The notes: generated by a model not told the origin, from the sequence alone. DNA of 64,000 bases from Streptomyces massasporeus (GCF_014648995.1 NZ_BMSE01000012.1:179404-243403), one strand, 5' to 3'. Positions 31,393-40,283 are shown, numbered from the stretch's first letter. Program-made: numbers and translations.

Positions 31393-32337
31393 TCAGACGT
31401 CGATGCGGGACAGGCGGCGGATGAGGACGAAGCCGACGGCGTAGAGAGCGAAGGCGATGATGACCGCCGCCTGGCCGAAGGGAGAGCCGGTCATGCGGTC
31501 CAGGGCGCCGTCCTTCACCCCGTTCATCAGGAACAGGGAGCCGACGCCCAGGACCGGGACGGCGTACGACGTCATGGTGACCTGGGAGAGCTGGGTGCGG
31601 ACCTCGCGCCGGGTCTCCTTGCGTTCCTCCAGCGTCTCCGTCAGGTTGCGGAGCGCGCTGACGACCTGGCCGCCGGCCCGGTTCGACAGGACCAGGGTGG
31701 TGACGAGGACGACCAGTTCGCGGGAGGGGAGGCGGTCGGCCATCTCGCCCAGCGCGTCGTCCATCGAGGCGCCGACGGCCAGCTGGGCGGAGACCTTGCC
31801 GAGCTCCTCGCCCGCCGGGGCCTCCATCTCCTCCGCCGCCATCCCGATCGCCGTGCGCAGGGCCAGCCCCGCCTGGGTCGCGTTGGCCAGGATCCGGGCC
31901 ATCTCGGGGAGCTGGTTGATGAACTTCTCGATGCGTTTCTGGCGTTGCCAGTTGAGGAACTGGACCGCCACGCCGATGCCGAGCAGGCCGGCCAGCGGGC
32001 CGAAGAACGGGGCCAGGGCCGCCTGGCCGATCAGCCACAGGCTCGCGACCGTGGCGAGCATGTAGACGAAGAACTCACCCGGGGTGATGTCCAGGCCGGT
32101 GGCCGCGAGCCGCAGCTCCAGCTTCTTGCCGAGCTTGGTGCGTCGCAGACGGCGGTCGATCCCGCGGAAGTTGCGGCGCCGGCCGCCCACCGGGACCTGG
32201 CCGGTGGCGGCCAGGCGGTCGACCAGGGCCTGCCGCTGTGCCTTGCCCATGGCGTAGGAGTGCAGGCCGACGACCACCAGGACGCAGGTCAGCAGCGTGA
32301 CGCCGGTGGTGAGCGTGATGAGCGATTGCAGTTCCAT
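31393..32337 (-). CDS. tadB: TadB, type II secretion F-domain inner-membrane protein
   Basis: 314-residue partner of TadC. The N-terminal helix (LITLTTGVTLLTCVLVVVGL), basic cytosolic section, two central helices and the GspF domain (INQLPEMARILANATQAGLA, LGEMADRLPSRELVVLVTTL) are visible. It ends with two C-terminal helices. It lies 9 bases after the cpaF stop and 16 bases before tadC. Confidence 0.93.
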   Translation of the reverse strand: MELQSLITLTTGVTLLTCVLVVVGLHSYAMGKAQRQALVDRLAATGQVPVGGRRRNFRGIDRRLRRTKLGKKLELRLAATGLDITPGEFFVYMLATVASLWLIGQAALAPFFGPLAGLLGIGVAVQFLNWQRQKRIEKFINQLPEMARILANATQAGLALRTAIGMAAEEMEAPAGEELGKVSAQLAVGASMDDALGEMADRLPSRELVVLVTTLVLSNRAGGQVVSALRNLTETLEERKETRREVRTQLSQVTMTSYAVPVLGVGSLFLMNGVKDGALDRMTGSPFGQAAVIIAFALYAVGFVLIRRLSRIDV

Positions 32338-32346
32338 CGGTCGGTC

Positions 32347-33684
32347 CTACCTGGCTTCTCGGGTGGCTAGCTGGTCCGCGGACCGGGCGATGCCGAACGC
32401 CTGCGGGAGGGGCTGGTTCGCCATGTAGAGGCGGTCGGCGGCACGGCGTGGGAGGGGGTAGTACTCGAAGGCGCCGTGGATACGGCCGTCGGAGCTCATC
32501 GGCTGTGCGTTGAAGCGGGCGACCGTGACCAGCCGGTACGGGTCGCTGCCGTGGCTGTCCATCAGCGCGATCTCGGTGATGCGGCGGGCGCCGTCCGCGA
32601 ACCGGGTCAGCTGCACGATGACGTCGACCGCGCTGTTGATCTGGTCGTGCAGCGCCACGAAGGGGATCTCCACGTCCGACATGGAGGCCAGGGTCTGCAG
32701 CCGCATCAGCGCGTCCTCGGCGCTGTTGGCGTGGACGGTGGCCAGCGAGCCGTCGTGGCCCGTCGACATCGCCTGGAGCATGTCGAGGGACTCGCCGCCG
32801 CGGACCTCACCGACGACGATCCGGTCGGGGCGCATGCGCAGGGAGTTGCGGACGAGGTCGCGGATGCTGATCTGGCCCTTGCCTTCGACGTTCGCCGGGC
32901 GTGACTCCAGGCGGATGACGTGGGCCTGCTGGAGCTGGAGTTCGGCGGAGTCCTCGATGGTGATGACGCGTTCGCCGTCGGGGATGAGCCCGGAGAGCGC
33001 GTTGAGCAGGGTCGTCTTTCCCGTGCCCGTCGCGCCCGAGACGATGACGTTGAACTTCGCCTGCACCAGGCCCGCCAGCAGGTACAGCATGTGCTCGTCG
33101 AGCGAGCCGAGTCCGATCAGCTCCTGGAGCGTGAAGGAGCGCGGGAAGCGGCGGATGGTGAGGGTGGCGCCGGTCAGGGACAGCGGCGGGATGATGACGT
33201 TGACGCGCTCGCCGGAGGGGAGGCGGGCGTCCACCATCGGGTTCGACTCGTCGACGCGGCGGTTGACCGTCGAGACGATCCGCTCGATCGTCTGCATGAG
33301 CTGGTCGTTGGACGCGAAGCGCAACGGCAGCTGCTCGACCCGTCCGCCGCGCTCCACGAAGATCGCGTCCGGGCCGTTGACCATGATCTCGGTGATGGAC
33401 GCGTCCTCCAGCAGCGGCTCCAGGATGCCGAGGCCCAGCGCCTCGTCGACCACCCTGCGGATCAACTGCGCGCGCTCCACCGTCGACAGGACCGGGCCCT
33501 CGCGGCTGATGATGTGCCCGAGCACCCGCTCCAGCCTTGCCCGGCGCTCGGCGGCGGCCAGCGAGCTCATCTCCGCGAGGTCGATCTCCTCCAGGAGCTT
33601 GGCCCGGTAGGAGGCGACCATGTGGCCGTCCTCGCCCCGGTTGCCGTTCTCCTCGGGGGTGTTGATCCGTGCTCGCAGGCTCAT
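32347..33684 (-). CDS. cpaF: CpaF/TadA, Tad pilus assembly ATPase
   Basis: 445-residue hexameric traffic ATPase that powers pilin assembly. Walker A is GATGTGKT (217-224), the Asp box ITIEDSAEL (241-249), Walker B RIVVGEVRG (288-296), and the His box HDGSLATVHAN (310-320). ATG 33684 has TAGGAGC upstream; a downstream Met22 is possible. All catalytic parts are intact, so the machine should be active. It acts on the cytosolic face of TadB/TadC. Confidence 0.96.
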   Translation of the reverse strand: MSLRARINTPEENGNRGEDGHMVASYRAKLLEEIDLAEMSSLAAAERRARLERVLGHIISREGPVLSTVERAQLIRRVVDEALGLGILEPLLEDASITEIMVNGPDAIFVERGGRVEQLPLRFASNDQLMQTIERIVSTVNRRVDESNPMVDARLPSGERVNVIIPPLSLTGATLTIRRFPRSFTLQELIGLGSLDEHMLYLLAGLVQAKFNVIVSGATGTGKTTLLNALSGLIPDGERVITIEDSAELQLQQAHVIRLESRPANVEGKGQISIRDLVRNSLRMRPDRIVVGEVRGGESLDMLQAMSTGHDGSLATVHANSAEDALMRLQTLASMSDVEIPFVALHDQINSAVDVIVQLTRFADGARRITEIALMDSHGSDPYRLVTVARFNAQPMSSDGRIHGAFEYYPLPRRAADRLYMANQPLPQAFGIARSADQLATREAR

Positions 33685-33709
33685 GAGTGCGGTGCTCCTA
33701 GCTCGTTGC

Positions 33710-34069
33710 TCAGTGGTCGAGCGGCATCGTCGCGGTCTTGCGGGCCTTACCGAAGTCGTCCTTGCCCGGGAAGACCGACGGGATGGTGATCTCGGCGGTG
33801 ACCGTGACCTCGTCGCCGCCGAACGACGGCTGGCAACTGGTCCGTTCGGCCAGCCAACTGCTCACCGCCGCCCGGCAGTCCGCCTCGTACGGTCCCTCCA
33901 GCGACGCACTGCGCGCCCCCGTCCTGGCCGCCGTGCCGGCCTGCTGGGCCGTGTAGGCGATCAGGCCGAGCTGCACGGCCCCCAGGGCGACGATCAGGAG
34001 GATCGGCAGGAAGCCGATGTACTCGATGGCGACCTGGCCTCGGTCGCGGCCCTTGCGGATACCGTTCAT
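33710..34069 (-). CDS. TadE-like minor pilin (second of two)
   Basis: 119-residue pseudopilin. A short basic leader MNGIRKGRDRG precedes QVAIEYIGFLPILLIVALGA, a class III cleavage site with Glu at +5. The extracellular portion has two cysteines (ADCRAAV and RTSCQPSF), probably disulphide-linked. ATG 34069 overlaps the previous stop (TGATG) and follows GGAGGCG. Together with the gene upstream it probably forms the pilus tip or initiation complex. Confidence 0.88.
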   Translation of the reverse strand: MNGIRKGRDRGQVAIEYIGFLPILLIVALGAVQLGLIAYTAQQAGTAARTGARSASLEGPYEADCRAAVSSWLAERTSCQPSFGGDEVTVTAEITIPSVFPGKDDFGKARKTATMPLDH

Positions 34070-34470
34070 CACGGTTTCGCCTCCTCGACCGCCCCGGCGT
34101 GGCCGTGGACCGTGAACCCGAAGGACAGCGTGCCGGGGAAGAGGACCGGGACCTGAAGGCGCGCGTCGGCCGTCACGTAACCGGAGCCCTGGCAGGTCAC
34201 CTCTGCCCCGGATCGCCACGCATCCGACAGATGCTTCAGCCCGGCCGCCTCGCACACCCCCGGCCGCGCCCCCGGCTCCGCCGCCGTCGCCTGCCGCACC
34301 GCCTCGTCCGCGGCGTTGCCCGCGAGGATGTAGGTGTAGCCGACGAGGACGACCTGCCACAGCGCGATCAGCGTCACGATGATCGTCGGTGTCATCCCGA
34401 GGAACTCGATGGTCACCTGACCCTTGTCCCGCTCCCACCGCTCCCACCGCTCCCTTAAGAGCACCCTCAC
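34069..34470 (-). CDS. TadE-like minor pilin (first of two)
   Basis: 133-residue pseudopilin. Leader VRVLLRERWERWERDKG precedes QVTIEFLGMTPTIIVTLIAL, with Glu at +5 (Q-V-T-I-E). Two cysteines stand in the extracellular part (GVCEAAG and VTCQGSG). The leader contains a duplicated ERW motif. GTG 34470 overlaps the tadZ stop by four bases (GTGA) with GGAGGAGGG just upstream, so it is translationally coupled. The longer open frame reaching 35316 is a shadow of tadZ. Confidence 0.87.
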   Translation of the reverse strand: MRVLLRERWERWERDKGQVTIEFLGMTPTIIVTLIALWQVVLVGYTYILAGNAADEAVRQATAAEPGARPGVCEAAGLKHLSDAWRSGAEVTCQGSGYVTADARLQVPVLFPGTLSFGFTVHGHAGAVEEAKP

Positions 34471-35699
34471 CCCTCCCTCCTCCGCCGAAAGCTCACCGCC
34501 CCCCGACCCCCCTTCTGCGCACCGTCCGCGGCCTTGACCAGTCCCAGCTCCCCCGCCAGCCCCCACAGGGCCTGTTTCACCGAGCTCTTGTTCTCCAGCT
34601 CGTGGATCCGGCCCGCGTCCACGACGCTCTGCAGTTCCTTGAAGTTGGCGGGGACGACGGTGGCGGCGACCGCCGTGCCGGTGATCTTCTGGATGAGGGG
34701 CGGCTGGATCTCCGTACCGCGCGAATGCCGGTTGACGACGACCGTCGTCTCCTCGGCCTTGCGGATCTGGAGCCGGTCCCACATCCGCACGGCCCGTTTG
34801 GCGCCCCGTACGGCGACCACGTCGGGGGTGGTGACCAGCAGGGCCCGGTCGGCCATCTCCACAGCCGCCGCCCCGGCGCCGCCGAGCTGGGCGCCGCAGT
34901 CGATGACGACGACCTCGTAGCGGGAGCGCAGGGCGCTGACGATCTGGCGCGCGGCGCGGTCGGTGACGTCCTCGCCGCGTTCCCCTTCGGCGGGGGCGAG
35001 CAGCAGGGCGAGGCCGGTGTCGTGGCGGAAGACCGCGTCGGCCAGGACGCGCGGGGAGATGTCGGTGATGGCGGCCAGGTCGACGACGGAGCGGCGGAAC
35101 TGGACGTCCAGGTAGGAGGCGATGTCGCCGGTCTGGAGGTCCATGTCGACCAGGGCGGTGCTGCGGCCGGAGGCCTGGGCGGCCAGGGCCAGCTGGATGG
35201 CGGTCAGGGTGGTCCCGGCGCCGCCCTTGGCGCCGCTGACCGTGACGACGGTGCCGCCGACGCCGGTGAACACGTCGCCGCCGGCGCCCAGGTGGCGTCG
35301 CACTCCGACGGACCACTGGGCGACCGCCTGGACGCGGCTGGCGAGTTCCTCGTAGCTGAGGGGCAGGGCGACCAGGCCGCGGGCGCCGTAGTCCATGGCG
35401 GCCTGGAAGAGGCCGGGGCTCGCGTCGGAGGTGACGAGGATGACGCCGACGGCCGGGAAGCGCAGGGCCACTTCGCGGATCAGCTCCAGGGCGGGGACCG
35501 GGCCGATCCGCTCGTGCACGACCACGACCTCGGGCAGCTCGTCGACGGATTCGGCGGCGAGGCGCGCGAGGGTGTCGATGAGCTGGGTGGAGTCGACGAC
35601 CGGGGCGACGGGCTCGGCGTCCGGGAGCTGGCTGAGCAGTGTCGTGATCGACCGGACCGCGTCCGTGTCACCGACTGCCGGGAGGATCCTCGTGGGCAT
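34467..35699 (-). CDS. TadZ/CpaE-like localisation ATPase
   Basis: 410-residue protein. An atypical receiver-like N-terminal domain (about 1-130: VVVVHERIGPVPALELIREV, VGVILVTSDA) lacks a clear phospho-acceptor. It is followed by a MinD/ParA-type ATPase with deviant Walker A SGAKGGAGTTL (KGGAGTT 158-164) and VDMDLQTGDIASYLDV. This class places the Tad machine in the cell. It is coupled to the TadE-like genes downstream and lies 9 bases below cpaB. Confidence 0.92.
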   Translation of the reverse strand: MPTRILPAVGDTDAVRSITTLLSQLPDAEPVAPVVDSTQLIDTLARLAAESVDELPEVVVVHERIGPVPALELIREVALRFPAVGVILVTSDASPGLFQAAMDYGARGLVALPLSYEELASRVQAVAQWSVGVRRHLGAGGDVFTGVGGTVVTVSGAKGGAGTTLTAIQLALAAQASGRSTALVDMDLQTGDIASYLDVQFRRSVVDLAAITDISPRVLADAVFRHDTGLALLLAPAEGERGEDVTDRAARQIVSALRSRYEVVVIDCGAQLGGAGAAAVEMADRALLVTTPDVVAVRGAKRAVRMWDRLQIRKAEETTVVVNRHSRGTEIQPPLIQKITGTAVAATVVPANFKELQSVVDAGRIHELENKSSVKQALWGLAGELGLVKAADGAQKGGRGAVSFRRRREG

Positions 35700-35708
35700 G
35701 GCAGCCTC

Positions 35709-36416
35709 TCACTTGTCCTTCGCGAGTTCGTACGTCCGGTCCCGCTCGGGGACGGTGGTGTCGCTGCCGGGCGCGACGAGGGCGAGCCGGACCCGCTTGG
35801 CGAACGACTCGGCGTAGGTGATGCGCTGCGCGTCGAGGGCGGACAGTGCGAACGTGATCGGGACGGCGTCGGTGGGCTGCCGGGTGCGGTTGGACTCGTC
35901 GGGTTCGAGGGGGGTGAGGTCGCCGACGTCGAGGACCTTGGCGTTGGTGACGATGATCTTCGACTGGTCGGGGTCGCCCTCGCGCGCGCCCTCGAAGGTG
36001 GCGTAGACGTTGACCGAGGCACCGGGCGTGATCTTGCCGGCCACGCCGGTCGCGGCGTCGATCATGATGGCGACCTCCTGCTGGCCCGGCTGGAGGGCCG
36101 GCTGGCGGACGATCATGTCCGACTGGAGCAGGGAGCCCGCTTCCAGCGTGGTCACGGCGATCTTGCCCTGTATCTCCCGCAGATCGGTGACCGCGTTGTC
36201 GGACAGCCACCGTTCGGGCATCTTGATCTTCTCGAACTGGCCCGTGCTGAGGGTCGTGTAGGGCGGCACGTCGGATTTCAGCCGGTAGGCGGTGACCTCG
36301 GGGCCGACCTTCGACTTCACGTCGCTGATGACGGAGAGCACGCCGACGAAGGCGCCGAGGGCGCAGACGATCGACAGGAGCAGGAGGATCACGCCGCGGC
36401 GCTGACGGGAGTTCAT
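35709..36416 (-). CDS. CpaB/RcpC-like SAF-domain pilus assembly protein
   Basis: 235-residue exported protein with an N-terminal membrane helix (RGVILLLLSIVCALGAFVGV), an SAF domain (about 40-115: YRLKSDVPPYTTLSTGQFEK) and the RcpC-type domain (VAIMIDAATGVAGKITPGAS and VNVYATFEG). In Gram-negative Tad systems CpaB acts with the secretin; Gram-positive versions lack one and probably stabilise the extracytoplasmic base. ATG 36416 lies 70 bases downstream of the zinc-ribbon protein. Confidence 0.9.
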   Translation of the reverse strand: MNSRQRRGVILLLLSIVCALGAFVGVLSVISDVKSKVGPEVTAYRLKSDVPPYTTLSTGQFEKIKMPERWLSDNAVTDLREIQGKIAVTTLEAGSLLQSDMIVRQPALQPGQQEVAIMIDAATGVAGKITPGASVNVYATFEGAREGDPDQSKIIVTNAKVLDVGDLTPLEPDESNRTRQPTDAVPITFALSALDAQRITYAESFAKRVRLALVAPGSDTTVPERDRTYELAKDK

Positions 36417-36486
36417 GAACCGTACAACCTCGTTGGGGATATCGGTCGAGCGGGATCGGAACAGTGCTGACGAGCGGTGTCAGGCC

Positions 36487-37353
36487 TCACCCGACGGCCG
36501 TTCGGTTCTCGAGCTGCTTGCGGGGCGGGCTGTCGTGGACGGGTGGCATGGCCGAACAGAACACGCAGCGGTCGCCGATGACGTCGATGCCGCACCAGTG
36601 GCACTGGCTGCGCCGGACGGAGGTGACCAGCTGGTAGAGGACGGACAGGTCGGGCAGGTAGCTGCAGAACTCGACGAGCTTGCCGGTGCCCCACCAGCCG
36701 GGCGACTCGGCCGGGAGCGGGGTCTCGCGCAGCCCCTGCACCTTCCAGGAGGGGGCGAGGGTGCCGGTGACCCAGTCGGACTGGAGCTGGCCCTTGGCGA
36801 CCAGCATCCAGGTGCCGAACTCGGGTCCGGGGAGGGCGGCTTCGGGGGTGATCCTGACGAGCTGCGGCTCGGGGTGGGCGAGGACGCCGAACTGGCTGCC
36901 GGGCACCCAGGACTTGGCGTGCGACTTCAGGCCGACGGGGACGCGGTCGAGGCGGGCGACGGAGCCCAGCAGCGCGCCGGCGTGGATGTAGTGGACGAGC
37001 AGCCGGCCGGCGGAGGCGAGCACGCCGGGGCTGATGTCGCAGGAGGCGAGCTGCCGTAACTGCCGGGCCAGGACGGCCAGTCCGAGGGGCGGCAGATCCG
37101 GCCGGAACAGGGCGATGCGGTCGCTCTCCATGAGGGAGCGCAGGGTGTGCAGCCGTCGCTGCACCGCGGTGGGCGCGGCCTGTGAGCAGACCACGATCAC
37201 ATGCCCGTGGTGCTCGACCAGGGCCTGCATCTCGGCCAGCGCCTGCTCCAGGGGGCGTCGGTCGACGTCCCGCAGCACCACGGCGGGCAGGGTGCGTTCG
37301 TCCTGTGGCGGCAGCGCCATGTCGGCACTGGTCACGGCAATGGCAGTTGGCAC
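36487..37353 (-). CDS. Hypothetical protein with C-terminal zinc ribbon, first gene of the Tad operon
   Basis: 288-residue cytosolic protein, family not recognised. A Rossmann-like N-terminal half (HVIVVCSQAAPTAVQRRLHT, LPPLGLAVLARQLRQLASC) is followed by a beta-rich part and a four-cysteine knuckle, CHWCGIDVIGDRCVFC, near residues 256-271. GTG 37353 is chosen for GGGGAG six bases upstream; the frame extends to 37389 without a better SD. It heads the pilus operon and diverges from the 37706 gene across a gap with GGGCCCA boxes. A regulatory or assembly role is possible. Confidence 0.7.
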   Translation of the reverse strand: MPTAIAVTSADMALPPQDERTLPAVVLRDVDRRPLEQALAEMQALVEHHGHVIVVCSQAAPTAVQRRLHTLRSLMESDRIALFRPDLPPLGLAVLARQLRQLASCDISPGVLASAGRLLVHYIHAGALLGSVARLDRVPVGLKSHAKSWVPGSQFGVLAHPEPQLVRITPEAALPGPEFGTWMLVAKGQLQSDWVTGTLAPSWKVQGLRETPLPAESPGWWGTGKLVEFCSYLPDLSVLYQLVTSVRRSQCHWCGIDVIGDRCVFCSAMPPVHDSPPRKQLENRTAVG

Positions 37354-37705
37354 GCGCAGCTCCCCGTTTCCCCATGCCCGTCGGAACACCGGATGTCACT
37401 CCGGCGCACCGTGTCGACTTCACTGCGTGACTACCTCAGCACTGTATCCACGGCTCTGTGACCGGAGAACAGCGTTTGTGTAGCTGAGGAGCAACTGTCG
37501 TTGCACAAGATGCGTCAAAACGGGGCAGGTTGAGCATCTTGCCGGTCGGCTCGGCGGGCCCGGGCGACCCCGGACGGTGGGCCCAGCGGGCCCAGTGGTG
37601 ACGGTGGGCCTTCGTTTGGGCCCTGAGGCCCACGCCTGACGCGGTGGCGCGAACCTACGCTCGCCGTCCGAAAACACACAGGGACCGGACGGGGAGGGGC
37701 GCCGT
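37354..37705. promoter_or_regulatory. Divergent Tad operon / 37706 control region with GGGCCCA boxes
   Basis: No gene fits here. Boxes: CGGGCCCG 37555-37562, TGGGCCCA 37578-37585, CGGGCCCA 37587-37594, TGGGCCTT near 37605, TGGGCCCT 37617-37624 and AGGCCCACG just after. The 37430-37510 part is AT-richer (ACTGTATCCACGG, GTTTGTGTAGCTGAGG) and probably holds the promoter of the minus-strand Tad operon. Confidence 0.7.
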
Positions 37706-39265
37706 ATGACGGACGGGGGCGGCATACGGACGTACGGGCGCAGACCGGTCTTCGACGACCGCGGGGCGACCGGCACCGAGTACCTCGGCATGGTCGTCGT
37801 CAGCGCGGCGATCGTCCTGGCCGTCTCGGCCACCGGCGTCGGCCGGCTGGTCTACGACAAGATCGCCGCACAGGTGTGCCGGGTGGCCGGCGGCGGCGAC
37901 TGCGGGACGGGCGGGCCGGGGCCGGACAAGCCGCTCACCGACGCGGACTTCGAGCCGGCGCTGTGCCAGGTCTCCTCCGTCACCGACAAGGCGGGCTCCA
38001 AGGCGAAGATCTTCTTCTGGGAGATCGGCAAGGAGTACGGCTTCCAGGAGCAGCACCTGAAGGCGAAGACGGACGTCAACGGGGACGGCAAGGTCGACGA
38101 CAACGACCAGTTGGTCTACCTGACGTTCACGGACGCCGCCTCGGTCGCCGCGAAGAAGGACTTCAAGCCCGGCATGAAGGTGGGCCGTTTCGGCGCCGAC
38201 AAGGTGGAGCTGGGGCTCGGCATCAAGGTCACCAACGGCGACACCTGGGTGTTCCAGAGCCCCGAGGAGGCCCAGCGCTTCCGGGACGACGTGGAGAAGC
38301 TCCAGATGTACGAGATGCGGCGCACGATGCCCGGCGGCGCGGAGGCGAGCCTCGGCGACAGCATCGCCTATCTCTTCGGCAAGGGTCCCCTGAAGGACGA
38401 GGAGGACACCCAGAACCGGATCAAGGAGAACCTCGGCGACAACCGGAAGATCACCTACGGCAAGGTGGGTCTGGAGGCCTCGGCGTCGGCGGGCCTGAAG
38501 ATCTCGGCGGGCGACGAGAAGAAGCTGAGCGCCGCGCTCGGCGGCACCTTCAAGTACTCCCCCGAGGTCACCTGGACCGACAACTCCTACAAGGACACCA
38601 AGTCGTACACGTACTCCTCGTCCATCGAGTACGGCTCCAAGGTGGGCTACGAGGCGGGTCCGCTCAGCGGCGAGTACGCGGCGAACACGACGCAGACGGG
38701 CACCATCACGGTCACCTACGACAAGAAGACCGGCAAGCTCGTCCGCGTCGACATGACCCGCACCGTGGAGAAGGGCGGCCAGAAGGACGGCGCCAAGGCG
38801 GGCGGCGACAACGGCAAGAAGGACGGTGACAAGCGGGGCGGCAGCGCCGGGGTGAAGGGAACCGACTCGCAGACCGGCATCGAGATCGTCAGCAACACCC
38901 TCACCTTCGACCCCGGCCCGGCCGGTGACCAGGACCGGGCGGTCGCCGAGCGCTGGCTGGACAGCAACAACGAGCAGGTCGCCACGCCGTTCCGGTACAT
39001 GTTCGCCGACCACGCCCCGACGGCCCGGCCGGGCGCCGACGATCCCTTCGGGCAGCTGATGTTCGACGAGGGCAAGTCGAGCCGGATGACGTACACGGGT
39101 GAGGTGAACGCGGCGGAGTACGGCTTCGAGTTGAATCTGGGGCTGAGTCTGGGCATGACGATCAGCACGGAGAAGAAGGCGGAGACCCTGACCGACGCCC
39201 AGTTCCTGGGTGCGCCCCACGGGGACGGCCGCTCCTATCTTCCCTACAGCTACTGTGCGAACTGA
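37706..39265 (+). CDS. Pilin-leader surface protein of unknown function
   Basis: 519-residue protein. The N-terminus (RRPVFDDRG^ATGTEYLGM, Glu at +5) matches a class III prepilin site and helix (26-50) but has no preceding membrane domain, unlike the two toxins. It continues with a small Cys-bracketed segment (QVCRVAGGGDCGTG), a calcium-loop-like DVNGDGKVDDNDQLV (about 132-146), a beta-rich repeat section (KVGLEASASAGLKISAG) and a Gly/Lys linker (about 352-385). The C-terminus is FLGAPHGDGRSYLPYSYCAN. It may be a pilus-tip adhesin or an unrecognised toxin. ATG 37706 has GGAGGGG. A lipoprotein gene follows 20 bases downstream. Confidence 0.75.
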   Translation: MTDGGGIRTYGRRPVFDDRGATGTEYLGMVVVSAAIVLAVSATGVGRLVYDKIAAQVCRVAGGGDCGTGGPGPDKPLTDADFEPALCQVSSVTDKAGSKAKIFFWEIGKEYGFQEQHLKAKTDVNGDGKVDDNDQLVYLTFTDAASVAAKKDFKPGMKVGRFGADKVELGLGIKVTNGDTWVFQSPEEAQRFRDDVEKLQMYEMRRTMPGGAEASLGDSIAYLFGKGPLKDEEDTQNRIKENLGDNRKITYGKVGLEASASAGLKISAGDEKKLSAALGGTFKYSPEVTWTDNSYKDTKSYTYSSSIEYGSKVGYEAGPLSGEYAANTTQTGTITVTYDKKTGKLVRVDMTRTVEKGGQKDGAKAGGDNGKKDGDKRGGSAGVKGTDSQTGIEIVSNTLTFDPGPAGDQDRAVAERWLDSNNEQVATPFRYMFADHAPTARPGADDPFGQLMFDEGKSSRMTYTGEVNAAEYGFELNLGLSLGMTISTEKKAETLTDAQFLGAPHGDGRSYLPYSYCAN

Positions 39266-39285
39266 CGAGACGGGAGCCCCTGCCG

Positions 39286-39846
39286 ATGAAGACCCGCCGT
39301 GCCTGCCTGGCCGCCGCCCTGCTGACGACCGCGTTGGCCCTGACCGGCTGCGGGGACACCGACTCCGGCGCGGGCTCGGTGCCCGAGGGCTGGGGGACGC
39401 TGAAGACGAAGGGCGTCGACGTGTCGTACCCGAAGGGCTACGCGGAGCAGAGCGCCGCCGAGCGCGGCAAGCACAACGCGGCGGCGGCGGTGCGTACGGA
39501 GGGCGGGAAGAAGGTCTCCGTCATCACCGTGCAGCTCGCCTTCACCGAGGCGAACTCCGCCGAGCAGGCCGCGATCGCCGCGGAGGCGGGCATCCAGATG
39601 GGTGCGGACGTCAAGGGCCAGAAGGACGTGGACCTGGCCGGCGCGGACGAGGCGAAGCGGATCGACTTCTCCTTCAAGGCGACCGGCGAGGACGGCGGAC
39701 CGGCCAGGGGCACCCCGGTCGACGGTGTGATCCTGGCCGGACTGGACCCGGACGACACCCCCTTCGCGATCCGCGTCGACGCCCAGCAGGGGGCCCTGCC
39801 GGACGGCGACCTGGACCGGATCATCGACTCGGTCGAGGTGCACTAG
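39286..39846 (+). CDS. Lipoprotein downstream of the pilin-leader protein
   Basis: 186-residue lipoprotein: signal peptide with lipobox LTGC (Cys22), then a globular domain (VPEGWGTLKTKGVDVSYPKG, VDGVILAGLDPDDTPFAIRV, DLDRIIDSVEV) like those of secreted beta-sandwich proteins in Streptomyces. Function is unknown. Four genes run from 37706 to 40669 with tiny gaps, so it is likely part of an operon with the pilin-leader protein, perhaps as partner or protector. Confidence 0.8.
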   Translation: MKTRRACLAAALLTTALALTGCGDTDSGAGSVPEGWGTLKTKGVDVSYPKGYAEQSAAERGKHNAAAAVRTEGGKKVSVITVQLAFTEANSAEQAAIAAEAGIQMGADVKGQKDVDLAGADEAKRIDFSFKATGEDGGPARGTPVDGVILAGLDPDDTPFAIRVDAQQGALPDGDLDRIIDSVEVH

Positions 39847-39848
39847 CC

Positions 39849-40283
39849 GTGGAGGTGCCGGGCGCCGGATACGTCGTACTCACCTTGCTCGTCGCGCTGT
39901 TCGGCACGCTGTCGTGGACGTACGCGCGGCGGCTGGTGACGGTGTCGCGGGTGCTGCGGCGCGGCGCCCAAGCGGAGGGCGAGTGCGTCCGGGTGGAGAC
40001 GGAGCCCTACCAGCGCTCCGACGCCCGGCGGCACTTCTTCGTCTTCCGTACGGCCGACGGCGCGCGGGTCGAGTTCGAGGACCTGGCTGCCTCGTCGACG
40101 GCGGAGGGCAGCCCGGTCACCGTCACCTACGACCCCCGTGACCCGGAAGGCACGGCGACGGTGGCGGGCCGGGGCAGCTGGTCCCCGGTGCTCCAGTCGC
40201 TGGCCCTGGCCGCGGGCTGCGGCATGGCCGCGGCCGGTTTCGCGATCCTGCTCGGTTTCGAGATCACCGGGGGCAACCGATGA
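39849..40283 (+). CDS. DUF3592-type membrane protein
   Basis: 144-residue protein with a first helix (GYVVLTLLVALFGTLSWTYA), a central beta domain (RHFFVFRTADGARVEFEDLA, VTVTYDPRDPEGT) and a second helix (ALAAGCGMAAAGFAILLGFE), the DUF3592 layout. The start GTG is at 39849, two bases after the previous stop. It overlaps the next gene by ATGA. Function is unknown. Confidence 0.8.
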   Translation: MEVPGAGYVVLTLLVALFGTLSWTYARRLVTVSRVLRRGAQAEGECVRVETEPYQRSDARRHFFVFRTADGARVEFEDLAASSTAEGSPVTVTYDPRDPEGTATVAGRGSWSPVLQSLALAAGCGMAAAGFAILLGFEITGGNR

